Translations under genes and position numbers: made by a program
Shown: piece after piece, positions 1-9,051 of the stretch
Position numbering within the stretch: position 1 is the stretch's first letter
Layout of the letters: each line of letters opens with the position of its first letter
Source of the DNA: Leptolyngbya sp. Heron Island J
GTDB lineage: Bacteria > Cyanobacteriota > Cyanobacteriia > Phormidesmidales > Phormidesmidaceae
Length of the DNA stretch: 64,000 nt
NCBI RefSeq assembly: GCF_000482245.1
Contig: NZ_AWNH01000040.1
Location: 1 to 64,000 of the forward strand
Reading direction: 5' to 3'
The notes under the pieces: generated by a model
Seen by the model: only the letters and a program-made list of their open reading frames with translations
Told to the model about the DNA's origin: nothing
Databases searched by the model: none

Positions 1-236
1 CAGGCGCAATCCGCTGTTCTCCGACCGAGCTTGGTTAGCTCTAGGGACCCCCCAGTTTGGATTGCATGAAATGATGGCTATTACTAGCATCCCTGATGCG
101 CTACCCAACATACAAGGGACCCCACGCAACCGGTTTTGCCCCCAACCAATCACCCTAAATCACATAAAAATACCCACCAGGCAGAATTGGTTCAAATCTT
201 GCATACTAATCAAGGAATTAAATCCTCTGTCAGCGA

Positions 237-1418
237 ATGCAATATCGTCGATTTGGACGCACAGAATTACAAATGCCAGTGTTTTCCTGCGGTGGCATGC
301 GGTACCAACACTCCTGGAAAGATGTACCGCAGTGGATGATTCCAGCAAAAAATCAGGAAAATTTGGATACTACGATCAAACGCGCCGTTGAGCTAGGTAT
401 TAACCACATTGAAACGGCTCGCGGCTATGGCACCTCAGAGATACAGCTGGGTAAAGTCCTACCGACCTTCGAGCGCGATCGCATCATCGTCCAAACCAAA
501 GTCACACCGCGCCAGGACTCCAAAGAATTCCTCGACACCTTTAATAAGTCCATCAAAAACCTACAGCTAGACTATGTGGACCTATTGGGTATCCACGGCA
601 TCAATACCCACGAGCTACTAGACTGGACGCTACGTCCGGGTGGCTGTATGGATGTGGTGCGTGACCTGCAACGACAGGGACGTGTGCGTCATGTCGGGTT
701 TTCTACCCACGGTCCCACCAATGTAATTGTGGATACGATTAATACCGGCCAGTTTGATTACGTAAACCTGCACTGGTACTACATTTTTCAGAATAATTGG
801 CCAGCAATTGCAGCGGCTCAGAAAAACGATGTCGGGGTATTTATTATCAGTCCGTCGGATAAAGGGGGGCACCTCTATGCGCCACCGCCAAAGCTAGTCG
901 ATCTGTGTGCGCCCCTCAGTCCAATGGTGTTTAATGACCTGTTTTGTTTAAGTCACTCACAGGTGCATACCCTGAGTCTGGGGGCAGCTAAACCCAGTGA
1001 CTTTGATGAACACATGAAGGTGCTACCGCTGATCGAGCAGGCAGATGAAGTGCTGCCACCGATTTTGAAAAGGCTGAAGAAAGCTGCGATCGCAGCCCTG
1101 GGTGAAACCTGGTATAAAACCTGGGATGTGGGTCTACCCAAACCGGAAGATACCCCTGGCAACCTCAATATTCCCATAACGCTCTGGCTGGGCAACCTGA
1201 TGGATGCCTTTGATATGACCGAATATGCAGCAGCTCGCTATAACCTGTTGGGGGGCGGCAGTCATTGGTTCCCCGGTGCTCGCGCTGATAATTTATCCTC
1301 GTTAGATCTAAGCCGCTGTCTGCAGCAGAGTCCTCATCAAGATAGGATCCCTCAACGGCTGGCCGAGATTCATCAGCGCTTGGCTGGGGCTAAGGTCAAG
1401 CGCCTCTCAGAATCATAG
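237..1418 (+). CDS. Aldo/keto reductase family oxidoreductase
   Basis: A 393-residue cytosolic NADPH-dependent oxidoreductase of the aldo/keto reductase family. The N-terminus MQYRRFGRTELQMPVFSCGG is the usual AKR opening. IETARGYGTSE carries the catalytic Asp-like/Tyr region, although Asp is replaced by Glu-Thr-Ala here. IIVQTKV supplies the Lys, and the barrel continues through VRHVGFSTHG. The C-terminal extension ending near GGSHWFPG matches the long cyanobacterial form of about 390 residues, which in many bacteria carries a 4Fe-4S motif; no Cys cluster is visible here. The start is the ATG at 237, in family-conserved position. The substrate cannot be told. It stands alone ahead of a P450. 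Confidence 0.9.
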   Translation: MQYRRFGRTELQMPVFSCGGMRYQHSWKDVPQWMIPAKNQENLDTTIKRAVELGINHIETARGYGTSEIQLGKVLPTFERDRIIVQTKVTPRQDSKEFLDTFNKSIKNLQLDYVDLLGIHGINTHELLDWTLRPGGCMDVVRDLQRQGRVRHVGFSTHGPTNVIVDTINTGQFDYVNLHWYYIFQNNWPAIAAAQKNDVGVFIISPSDKGGHLYAPPPKLVDLCAPLSPMVFNDLFCLSHSQVHTLSLGAAKPSDFDEHMKVLPLIEQADEVLPPILKRLKKAAIAALGETWYKTWDVGLPKPEDTPGNLNIPITLWLGNLMDAFDMTEYAAARYNLLGGGSHWFPGARADNLSSLDLSRCLQQSPHQDRIPQRLAEIHQRLAGAKVKRLSES

Positions 1419-1464
1419 AAGACCTGTAACAACTAGAGCATCTTCTTCTGCTCCCATGTCAAGA

Positions 1465-1500
1465 GCTCGTAGGGGCAGACCTTATGTCTGCCCTAGTCGG
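1465..1500. terminator. Hairpin downstream of the aldo/keto reductase
   Basis: A perfect 8-bp stem, GGGCAGAC (1473-1480) with GTCTGCCC (1486-1493), has a 5-nt loop CTTAT. It lies 55 bases after the reductase stop and before the P450. There is no strong T-run, so it is either a weak terminator or a dispersed cyanobacterial palindrome of the gtaggggcagac type. Confidence 0.4.
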
Positions 1501-1558
1501 GTGTTTACATCTGATCATCAACCTTTAGAGTAGGAGAGTAGTAATCGGGCGTATCTCC

Positions 1559-2908
1559 ATGACTGTCTCCTCGATTCCCCAAGGGTCAACAGCACCGCGC
1601 TGGTTGCAAATGCTGCATTACACAGCCAAGCCACTGGACTACATGGAACAGGGAGCACAAAGGGGTGGGGATATTTTCAACGCACCGGTCATTGGCGACC
1701 ATGAGACTGTTTTATTTGTCAGCCATCCCCAAGGGATTCAACAAATTTTCTCTAGCGACAAGTGTATTACCGCTCCCCCCAATGCACTCCTGCAGCCGAT
1801 TGTTGGCAATCGCTCTATCTTTTGTCTAGAAGGTGCTCGCCATCGACGTGAACGTAAGCTACTGATGCCGCCGTTTCATCGCGAGCAGATTCCCCAATAT
1901 GGTCAGTTAATCCTTGAACTGACGGAAAATGCCATGGCAGGTTTAGCGCCTGGGGAGTCGTTTTTGGCGCGATCGCTGATGCAAACAATTTCCCTGGATG
2001 TCATTCTGAAGGTGGTCTTTGGCCTCAGTGACGGTCCTCGGTTTGACCAGCTCAAGACATTGATTATTGAGTTTACCGACTGTTTTCAAAATAGTCTGGT
2101 CTCCGGTGCTTTATTCTTTCCGGCATTGCGTATAAATTGGGGGTCCCGTAGCCCATGGGGCCATTTTCAGCATGTGCGTCATCAGGTGAGTGAACTATTG
2201 CTGGCTGAGATTTGCGATCGTAGAGCCCAAGATACAACCCACAAAAACGATATCCTCAGCCTGCTGATCGCCGCCCGAGACGAAAACGGTCAGCCCATGG
2301 CCGATGCCGAACTCCATGATGAACTGCTAACCATGCTAGTGGCCGGTCATGAAACAACGGCCAGTGCCATTTCCTGGGCGCTCTACTGGATTTACCAGAA
2401 TCCCAAGATTTATCAAACCCTGGTAGATGAGCTGGATCGTTTAGGGCCTTCCCCTGATCCCATGGAGATCACAAAGCTGCCTTATCTCACGGCCGTATGT
2501 CATGAAACCCTGCGGCTGTATCCCATTGCTACTCTGACAGTTCCTCGCGAAGTCACAGCACCCATGACACTGATGGATTACGCACTAGAGCCAGGCACTC
2601 GACTATATGGGGCCATTTATCTCACCCACCATCGGCCTGACCTCTATCCGGAGTCCAAATCATTTAAACCCGAACGATTCTTAGAACGCCAGTTTTCCAA
2701 CTATGAGTTTCTTCCCTTTGGTGGTGGTATCCGCCGGTGCATTGGTGAGGTATTAGCTCAGTTTGAGATGAAACTAGTGTTGGCCACCCTGGTGTCGCAC
2801 TACCAGCTGGAGTGGGTCGATAAAACACCTGAAGTGCCTAAAAGACGTGGAGTAACCCTGGCTCCAGGCAACGGCGTAAAAATGCAATTCAATGGGAAGA
2901 GAGAATAA
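1559..2908 (+). CDS. Cytochrome P450 (CYP110-like)
   Basis: A 449-residue heme monooxygenase, full length for a soluble bacterial P450. The I-helix oxygen-activation motif AGHETTA is at about 262-268. The K-helix ExxR is E316-R319 (ETLR). The heme-binding loop FLPFGGGIRRCIG has its thiolate ligand at Cys394. The overall pattern (SIPQGSTAPRW near the start, a proline-rich region, LMPPFHREQ in the C-helix) is like the cyanobacterial CYP110 family, whose members often oxidise fatty acids or terpenes; the substrate here is unknown. It has no membrane anchor. It converges with dapE, leaving only 21 bases between the stops. No ferredoxin partner is encoded nearby. Confidence 0.95.
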   Translation: MTVSSIPQGSTAPRWLQMLHYTAKPLDYMEQGAQRGGDIFNAPVIGDHETVLFVSHPQGIQQIFSSDKCITAPPNALLQPIVGNRSIFCLEGARHRRERKLLMPPFHREQIPQYGQLILELTENAMAGLAPGESFLARSLMQTISLDVILKVVFGLSDGPRFDQLKTLIIEFTDCFQNSLVSGALFFPALRINWGSRSPWGHFQHVRHQVSELLLAEICDRRAQDTTHKNDILSLLIAARDENGQPMADAELHDELLTMLVAGHETTASAISWALYWIYQNPKIYQTLVDELDRLGPSPDPMEITKLPYLTAVCHETLRLYPIATLTVPREVTAPMTLMDYALEPGTRLYGAIYLTHHRPDLYPESKSFKPERFLERQFSNYEFLPFGGGIRRCIGEVLAQFEMKLVLATLVSHYQLEWVDKTPEVPKRRGVTLAPGNGVKMQFNGKRE

Positions 2909-2929
2909 CCTCCCTTGAATTCTATAAAT

Positions 2930-4126
2930 TTAACTGCTAAAAAACTTGTCGATAATACGCTCATACACTTGGTGCAGTTCGTGAATATGAGCAATGGGAA
3001 TATGTTCACCAATCTGATGCATGGTGTTATCCAACGGCCCATATTCCACCGTTACACAGTGAGGCACCAGAAACCGAGCATCGGTGATGCCACCCTCTGT
3101 ACTGAGCCTGGGCCGTCGGTTGGCAATCTCTTCAACCGCGTCCTGTACCAGGGCAACAAACCCATCATTGGGATCAGTACGAAACGCTTCACCACTGACA
3201 CGAAAGCGAATATCGTACTCGGTGCTATACTCACGGGCAATGGGATCAACCGTTTCCCGAATGAGCTGCTGCAGCCCTGCCCCAGTTTGTTCATCGTTAA
3301 AGCGAATATTAAACCGCAGTTTCACTTCAGCTGGAATCACATTCTCCGCACATTTGGCTGTCTCAAACTGGGTCATTTCCAGATTTGAGGGCTCAAACCA
3401 CTCATTGCCTTGATCCAACGTCAGCTTCTGCAGTGCCGATACCATAGCCACCGCTGCCGGTACCGGGTTCAGGACATTACGCTGATAGGCCACATGCCCT
3501 TGCTTCCCCTTCACCGTAATAAATGTATTGATACTGCCCCGCCGACCAATATGCACACAGTCTCCCATTTCCAGTGGGTTTGTGGGTTCTCCTACCACAC
3601 AGGCATCAATCTTTTCACCTTGTTTTTCCAGCCACTGCATCACCGGCTTGGTCCCGTTAATGGCTTCGTGTTCTTCATCGCCGGTAATGATAAAGCTAAA
3701 AGATCCTTTAAACGAGTCTTTATTCTTGGCTAACCAGGACGATACAGCAGCAATAAAACAGCCAATACCTGCCTTCATGTCGACAGTACCTCGCCCCCAC
3801 AAAATCCCGTCTCGGATTTCTCCTTTATAGGGATCAATATCTCCCCAACGGTCACGATTGCCTTCAGGCACCACATCAGTATGGCCAGCAAAGGCTAGAT
3901 TGGGTCCATCGGTTCCCAGACGAGCGTAAAGGTTGTCAACTTCATAGCTACCGGGTTCGTTGTGGAACGTCATGCGGTGACAGGTAAAACCCAGTTGTTC
4001 CAGGTGACGCTGGACAACGTCTAGGCCACCTTCACGGTCAGGGGTAACGCTGGGGCGGCGAATAAGCTCTTGAGTGACTGTGACGGGATTGAAGATGAGG
4101 GTCTCTAGAGAGGTACCAATGGTCAT
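2930..4126 (-). CDS. dapE: Succinyl-diaminopimelate desuccinylase
   Basis: A 398-residue M20-family metallohydrolase predicted to remove succinate from N-succinyl-LL-diaminopimelate in lysine and peptidoglycan synthesis. The di-zinc ligands are visible: H82 in AFAGHTDVVP, D116 in GRGTVDMK, E151-E152 in TGDEEHEAINGTK, E180 in VVGEPT, and a late His in TMHQIGEH. NGRRGS-like IGRRGSIN and KGKQGHVAYQ are DapE signatures rather than generic M20 ones. It shares a strand with an aminotransferase and dapD just upstream, which supports the pathway call. The succinylase branch is uncommon in cyanobacteria, which usually use LL-DAP aminotransferase. Confidence 0.85.
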   Translation of the reverse strand: MTIGTSLETLIFNPVTVTQELIRRPSVTPDREGGLDVVQRHLEQLGFTCHRMTFHNEPGSYEVDNLYARLGTDGPNLAFAGHTDVVPEGNRDRWGDIDPYKGEIRDGILWGRGTVDMKAGIGCFIAAVSSWLAKNKDSFKGSFSFIITGDEEHEAINGTKPVMQWLEKQGEKIDACVVGEPTNPLEMGDCVHIGRRGSINTFITVKGKQGHVAYQRNVLNPVPAAVAMVSALQKLTLDQGNEWFEPSNLEMTQFETAKCAENVIPAEVKLRFNIRFNDEQTGAGLQQLIRETVDPIAREYSTEYDIRFRVSGEAFRTDPNDGFVALVQDAVEEIANRRPRLSTEGGITDARFLVPHCVTVEYGPLDNTMHQIGEHIPIAHIHELHQVYERIIDKFFSS

Positions 4127-4525
4127 GGGAATTTTTAGAGAATCTTGTTTTGGGAGAGTAAAAGCTGAGAGAAACTGAATCTTGGAGTTAGAGTGATGTT
4201 TGCACGAGGAATCCCTTTACGTTGGCGAATTTAGTATTTAAAACATGGGCAATGAAACAAACGTTATTCAGGCCCCTGAAATCCCCCAGTTCTGAGGGAC
4301 TTCGAGGTTATAATCTCCCACAAGCCTTTTGAAGGATTAATTTCTAAAGCCTCCAGAATTCGGGGTTTGGGGGCCTCCGAGAGACTTGCTATGTGACGAA
4401 ATCATTCACCAGCAATATTTTCATAAGGGGCGGAAAACCCAAGACATATATTCATTATGAGAATTTTGTCCACATAAGTCCTCCAGTGCCTCTCCATAAA
4501 TACTCTCAGCATTGTACAAAACCAA
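4127..4525. other. Intergenic region with a dispersed G-rich repeat
   Basis: These 399 bases lie between dapE and the aminotransferase. No gene is supported. The stretch at about 4340-4378 (agcctccagaattcggggtt and following) is, in reverse complement, closely similar to 53573-53602 (cccccaaacccccaatgctg and following), so it is a copy of a small dispersed repeat. The rest presumably holds the dapE promoter. Confidence 0.5.
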
Positions 4526-5422
4526 CTAACCGTTTGCCGCCGTCTGCGCTGTCACAAAGTCCCGATACGCCTCAATCAAACGCATCGTTACTGGACCAAA
4601 CGACTCAAACGGCTGCTCGTCAATCTGGCTAATCGACTCAATTTCACAGGTTGTCCCGGTCAAAAAGACCTCTTGGGCCTGGGTTAGCTCTTCTGGTTGA
4701 ATGTGGCGCTCAAAGACGGGAATTTCCAGCTGCTTGGCAAGCTTAATAATGGTTTGGCGGGTAATGCCGTTTAAGAAACAGTCTGGAATGGGCGTATGGA
4801 CGGCCCCATCTACAATCAAAAACACATTGGACGCTGTGGACTCGGCAATCAGTCCCCGATAGTCCAGCATGAGCGCATCATCAAACCCTTGCTCTACCGC
4901 CTCATGTTTACTCATAAAGCAGATGGGGTAAAGGCAGGCGGCTTTACTAACCGTAGGTGCCGTGGTTGGATCAGGCTTACGCCAGCTGATTTGGCTGGTG
5001 AGTTTTAAGGGTTGCTTAGTTTCGATATTAAATAAGGTCGTGGGAAATGCCCAAGCAGCAATGCCTAAACGGGTAGAAGTATCCGGTGCGTAGATGCGTA
5101 AGCGCTCACTACCCCGCCAAGCAAAATGACGGATGTAACCAACATCAATGGGATCTTTGGCTAGTAAGTCATGGGTGGCGGCGATCATGTCGTCCGTAGA
5201 ATAAGACAGTTCAAAACCCAGGATCTTGGCGGACTGATGCAGGCGCTCAATATGTTCAGTTAATAAAAATGGTTGGCCATTGTAAATTCGAACGCCTTCG
5301 AAGACGCTACTGGCGTAGTGGAGACCATGGGTAAGAGGATGGATAGCGGCGTCTTTCCAGACAACGATTTCGCCGTTGAGCCACAGATATCCTTCCTTTT
5401 GGTCAAAAGGCAACAGAGACAT
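4526..5422 (-). CDS. Branched-chain-type (fold IV) aminotransferase
   Basis: A 298-residue PLP-dependent class IV aminotransferase. The family hallmarks are LTHGLHYASSVFEG near 30-42, the PLP lysine K160 in TAPTVSKAACLYP, the conserved stretch AESTASNVFLI, GITRQTIIKLA, and the phosphate-binding FLTGTTCEI. These are typical of IlvE-like branched-chain aminotransferases, and the wording closely resembles the alphaproteobacterial subgroup as I recall it. It sits between dapE and dapD on the same strand. It could therefore be a normal IlvE, or it could supply the N-succinyl-amino-ketopimelate transaminase (DapC) step. The second idea is inference from context only. Confidence 0.85.
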   Translation of the reverse strand: MSLLPFDQKEGYLWLNGEIVVWKDAAIHPLTHGLHYASSVFEGVRIYNGQPFLLTEHIERLHQSAKILGFELSYSTDDMIAATHDLLAKDPIDVGYIRHFAWRGSERLRIYAPDTSTRLGIAAWAFPTTLFNIETKQPLKLTSQISWRKPDPTTAPTVSKAACLYPICFMSKHEAVEQGFDDALMLDYRGLIAESTASNVFLIVDGAVHTPIPDCFLNGITRQTIIKLAKQLEIPVFERHIQPEELTQAQEVFLTGTTCEIESISQIDEQPFESFGPVTMRLIEAYRDFVTAQTAANG

Positions 5423-5452
5423 GTGAAATTCCTATAGACAATACACATGTAG

Positions 5453-5560
5453 GTTGGGTTGCTTAAAACCCAACGTTTTCGGAAATATCGAGCTTTGTAA
5501 AACCCAACGTTTTCGGAAATATCGAGTAAAATTCAACATCTGCGGGAAAGTTGGGTTTCA
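5453..5560. repeat. Two 29-base direct repeats plus hairpin between dapD and the aminotransferase
   Basis: A unit beginning taaaacccaacgttttcgga occupies 5464-5492 and recurs identically at 5498-5526, a 34-base period. The first unit also pairs with GTTGGGTT at 5453-5460 to form an 8-bp stem with AACCCAAC. A third, inverted partial copy (gttgggttt) is at about 5549-5558. The array lies wholly within the gap between two genes that may be co-transcribed. It could be a small processing or attenuation element, or simply a cyanobacterial dispersed repeat. Confidence 0.7.
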
Positions 5561-5580
5561 CGTGTTCAAACTAACCTACG

Positions 5581-6438
5581 TTAATCCCGCAACAGCTCGT
5601 TAATCGAAGTCTTGGACCGGGTCTTATCATCCACAGTCTTAACAATCACGTTGCAATATAGGCTCGGTCCAGGGGTACCGTCTGCCAGGGGCTTGCCGGG
5701 TAGTGCCCCAGGAACAACAACAGAATAAGGTGGAATCTCACCGTAGGTAATCTCGCCGGTGGCGCGGTTGACAATCTTAGTGGATTGACTCAGATATACA
5801 CCGATGGCCAGTACCGCTCCTTCTCTGACGATCACACCTTCGGACACTTCACTTTGACCGCCGACAAAAACATTGTCTTCAATGATGACGGGGTTAGCCT
5901 GGAGGGGTTCTAAAACACCCCCAATGACGACACCTGCAGAGAGGTGGCAGTTTTGGCCGATTTGAGCGCAGGAACCGACCGTTACATAGCTGTCTACCAT
6001 GGTGCCGCTGTCGACATATGCACCAATGTTGACAAAGCTGGGCATCAATACAACGTTATTGGCAACGTAGGACCCGCGCCGGACAACGCAGTTGGGCACG
6101 GCGCGAAAGCCTGCTTGGGCATAGTGCTCCTGGGTCCAGCCAGAAAACTTGGAGGGAACTTTGTCAAACCAGGGGGCATCGCCCATTTCGGCGTATTTTA
6201 GACCGCTGGAAATGACGGTGGAGTCGTTGAGACGGAAGGACATCAATACGGCCTTTTTGAGCCATTGGTTCACAACCCAATCGTTGCCTGATTTTTCACA
6301 AACCCGATACTGGCCACTATCCAGGCCGTTCACTACATATTCGATAGCATCGCGGGTTTCGCCTGATGTACTGGAATTGATCGAGCTGCGGTTTTCCCAG
6401 GCGGTGTCGATAATTCGGATCAGGTTCTGTGTGTCCAT
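5581..6438 (-). CDS. dapD: Tetrahydrodipicolinate N-succinyltransferase
   Basis: A 285-residue left-handed beta-helix acyltransferase that succinylates tetrahydrodipicolinate in the DAP/lysine pathway. It follows the E. coli DapD sequence along its whole length: [79 protein letters not shown] and LYCNVIVK, ending in INELLRD. I chose the ATG at 6438 ([17 protein letters not shown]), which matches the family start. A GTG 11 codons upstream at 6471 is in frame but has no family support. It is divergent from the cyclase-kinase gene. Confidence 0.93.
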   Translation of the reverse strand: MDTQNLIRIIDTAWENRSSINSSTSGETRDAIEYVVNGLDSGQYRVCEKSGNDWVVNQWLKKAVLMSFRLNDSTVISSGLKYAEMGDAPWFDKVPSKFSGWTQEHYAQAGFRAVPNCVVRRGSYVANNVVLMPSFVNIGAYVDSGTMVDSYVTVGSCAQIGQNCHLSAGVVIGGVLEPLQANPVIIEDNVFVGGQSEVSEGVIVREGAVLAIGVYLSQSTKIVNRATGEITYGEIPPYSVVVPGALPGKPLADGTPGPSLYCNVIVKTVDDKTRSKTSINELLRD

Positions 6439-6929
6439 AGATTCTGTGCCCTTTGGGGTTGCTGTTTGCACTAAAGTAGGTCAACTAAAAAACGTCAATC
6501 TTTAGATGCTATCGCTAATAGGGACACTGGGAAATGGCAGATTGCCTGAGAGGATGGCGAGCCAGGTGTGGCTTAATCTTGCGGTGGAGATGAAGCAATG
6601 ACAGCGATAGGTTTGATTGTGATTAAGCTTTGTGAGTAGGATGCCTGATTTTACTGTCCGCGCCAGATAAGCTTGAAAGCATAAATATGTGATGCTCTGG
6701 CAAGGGGAGTAGTTGTATGAATAGACAGTTTCTTAGGTGTCATAGAGCATTTGATCAGAAAAAACTCAGCATTGTGATGAAGATTATGTGGTCGTGATAG
6801 TTCTTTAGTGGTCTTTTGTACGGAGGTTCGTCTCTATTTAGGGGCATCTGTATAAAGCTCTTAGAAAACCACAAATCCATTGGTCTTAGTTGTTCAATAA
6901 TGTGACGTCTTGGTAGCGTCTTCAGCCCC
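6439..6929. other. Divergent intergenic region, dapD / cyclase-kinase
   Basis: These 491 bases separate dapD (minus) from the cyclase-kinase (plus) and must hold promoters for both. I see no convincing small gene, riboswitch or terminator. Confidence 0.4.
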
Positions 6930-8951
6930 ATGTCCAGCGATCTTCCCACCCCTAGCCGAGGGCAGCGTGCGCTCGCCGCTATTGTTGTTACTGATGCGGT
7001 TGGTTTTAGTGCCCGCATGTCGGTTGATGAAGAAAATACACTTCAGCTAATTCAGCGTGACTTAACGTTGATGGCGACCCGATGTCAGGACTTTGAGGGG
7101 CAGGTGCTGAAGTCCACTGGTGATGGCTTGCTGATGTATTTTGTCAGTGCTGTTCAAGCGGTGAGCTGCGCGATCGCAATCCAAAAATCCCTGACAGCCC
7201 AATCCAGGGATACGAATGACCTACCCCACCGCATTGGCATTCACATGGGAGACGTCTTTTTTAACAATTCAGACGTAATGGGCAACAGCGTTAATATTGC
7301 CGCTCGTCTCCAAACCCAGGCAAACCCAGGCGGTATTTGCCTATCCAAAATGATTTACGACCTGGTCAAGGTACGTTTGTCCCTTGATGCAGACTGTGCT
7401 GGTCCACTCCAGCTTAAAAATATTCAAGAACCGATTACGGCTTACCACATTAATGTCGCCGCTGGCTCAAAGCCTAAGACTGCGGCTCGATCCGCGTCAG
7501 GTCCTCAGAAAACAACCTCTAATCCAACATCCTCCCAAAAGCCTACCCCCGTACTGGCAGAAGGTACCAAAGTCGGAGGGCGCTACACCATTAAACGCAT
7601 GTTGGGCCAGGGGGGATTTGGGTTTTCCTACCTGGTTGAAGACACCCAGCGCTTTGGCGAACTCTGTGTACTCAAGGAACTGCGCCCCCTGCAACAACAG
7701 GGCAAGCTCCTACAAAAGGCCATTGAGCTGTTTCAGCGTGAAGCGAAGACGTTACACAGCATTGACCATCCACAAATTCCTAAATTTATGGCCTGTTTTA
7801 CCCAGGCCAAGCGGTTGTTTATTGTCCAGGAATATATCAACGGAGTTACCTATCTAAAACTGCTACAGCAGCGCAAAAAGCAGTCAAAGCTATTTAGTGA
7901 GACAGAAGTGACTGTCTGGATGGCCCATATGCTGCGGGTGCTGAACTATTTGCACAGTCTCAATATTATGCATCGTGATATTTCACCGGAGAATGTGATG
8001 TATTCTCGCGATCGCAACCTGCCCGTACTGATAGACTTTGGCCTGGTCAACAACACCATGTCAGATTCCTTATCAGAAAGCGTCACCCATAACGAAAACC
8101 TCCAAAAAGCAGTGACTGCCGTGGGCAAATTTGGCTATTCCCCACCGGAACAAATGTTTGGCAAATGTACGCCTTCTGGAGATCTGTATGCCCTAGGCGT
8201 GACGGCCCTAGTATTACTGACCGGCAAACATCCCCGTAACCTGATGGACCCCCATACGCTGAACATGGACTGGCAGCAGCATGCACAGATCAGCCCAGCC
8301 CTGGGAAAAATAATTGCCAAAATGACCCGGCAGCAGCCCCAGAATAGATTTCAGTCTGCCCAAGAGGTTTTTGAGCAACTCACACCGTTACTGCCTGTAA
8401 ACTTTAGCAAAACCCTGAGCCAGGTACCCCCGCCACCCGCTGCCATTTCACCGGAGCAGACTGACCGCAGTTCTGGGCCAGACCCCTCCTTTATTGCCCA
8501 GTGTCGCGATGAACTGAGCCGCTGCATTGGTCCCATTGCTGACATGGTCATTGCAGAAACCCTGGAAGATTATCCCAGTGCAACTCCCCAGGAAATTGTT
8601 GAAATTTTAGCCGGGCAAATCTCAGATGCCGATCAGGCCACCGTCTTTTTGAGTCACATTTGTATCCCTGATGAGGCCATGGCCTCCAGTGACACCATGC
8701 CTGAGATTACTACCGTTCTGCAGCAACGTCAGCAAACACTCAAGCCTAACTTTATTGATCACTGCCGTGAGGTATTGGCCCAGTGCATTGGACCTATGGC
8801 CAGCATGATTATTGAGGATACACTGGGGGATTATCCAGATCTCAGCCCCCCGGCTTTTGTTGATCGGCTAGCCAGAGAGATTCCGGACGGAGAGAAAGCG
8901 CAGGAGTTTCGAAATGAGCTGCGCGATGAGATTAGTATCAAGTCAAAGTGA
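6930..8951 (+). CDS. Class III nucleotide cyclase fused to a Ser/Thr protein kinase
   Basis: A 673-residue multidomain signalling protein. Residues 1-170 are a class III cyclase catalytic domain: VTDAVGFSARM has the first metal Asp, KSTGDGLLMYF has the second metal Asp and a purine-recognising Lys, and GNSVNIAARLQ has the transition-state Asn/Arg. All key residues are therefore present. After a Pro/Thr-rich linker, a Hanks-type kinase follows: GQGGFGFSY near 225, VLKEL lysine, HRDISPEN near 350 and DFG near 368. The usual catalytic-loop Lys is Ser, as in some bacterial kinases. The C-terminus has two related helical repeats (about 518-573 and 604-660), each with a C-R-x-x-L and IGP core. No membrane segment is seen. 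The order cyclase then kinase is unusual. Confidence 0.9.
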   Translation: MSSDLPTPSRGQRALAAIVVTDAVGFSARMSVDEENTLQLIQRDLTLMATRCQDFEGQVLKSTGDGLLMYFVSAVQAVSCAIAIQKSLTAQSRDTNDLPHRIGIHMGDVFFNNSDVMGNSVNIAARLQTQANPGGICLSKMIYDLVKVRLSLDADCAGPLQLKNIQEPITAYHINVAAGSKPKTAARSASGPQKTTSNPTSSQKPTPVLAEGTKVGGRYTIKRMLGQGGFGFSYLVEDTQRFGELCVLKELRPLQQQGKLLQKAIELFQREAKTLHSIDHPQIPKFMACFTQAKRLFIVQEYINGVTYLKLLQQRKKQSKLFSETEVTVWMAHMLRVLNYLHSLNIMHRDISPENVMYSRDRNLPVLIDFGLVNNTMSDSLSESVTHNENLQKAVTAVGKFGYSPPEQMFGKCTPSGDLYALGVTALVLLTGKHPRNLMDPHTLNMDWQQHAQISPALGKIIAKMTRQQPQNRFQSAQEVFEQLTPLLPVNFSKTLSQVPPPPAAISPEQTDRSSGPDPSFIAQCRDELSRCIGPIADMVIAETLEDYPSATPQEIVEILAGQISDADQATVFLSHICIPDEAMASSDTMPEITTVLQQRQQTLKPNFIDHCREVLAQCIGPMASMIIEDTLGDYPDLSPPAFVDRLAREIPDGEKAQEFRNELRDEISIKSK

Positions 8952-9017
8952 GGAGATGCTGGAGGGCGGTTCGCTATAGCCCCTGTACAGTCTTCGGGCT
9001 ATGGGCGCAGCATTGAT

Positions 9018-9046
9018 GTTCTGGGCGCACTGCTGTGCGCCCGTAC
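9018..9046. terminator. Hairpin between convergent genes
   Basis: A perfect 8-bp stem, GGGCGCAC (9023-9030) and GTGCGCCC (9035-9042), has a TGCT loop. It sits in the 100-base gap where the cyclase-kinase and the heme-sensor gene converge and could stop both. It also resembles a dispersed cyanobacterial palindrome. Confidence 0.5.
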
Positions 9047-9051
9047 GTCGT

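Noticed and set aside
178-205. TTCAAATC resembling a tRNA T-loop near the window start
   Set aside because: The flanking bases do not form a T-stem and no acceptor or anticodon arms can be folded.
5464-5526. Possible CRISPR array
   Set aside because: Only two units, a 5-base spacer, and no cas genes; it is a plain direct repeat.
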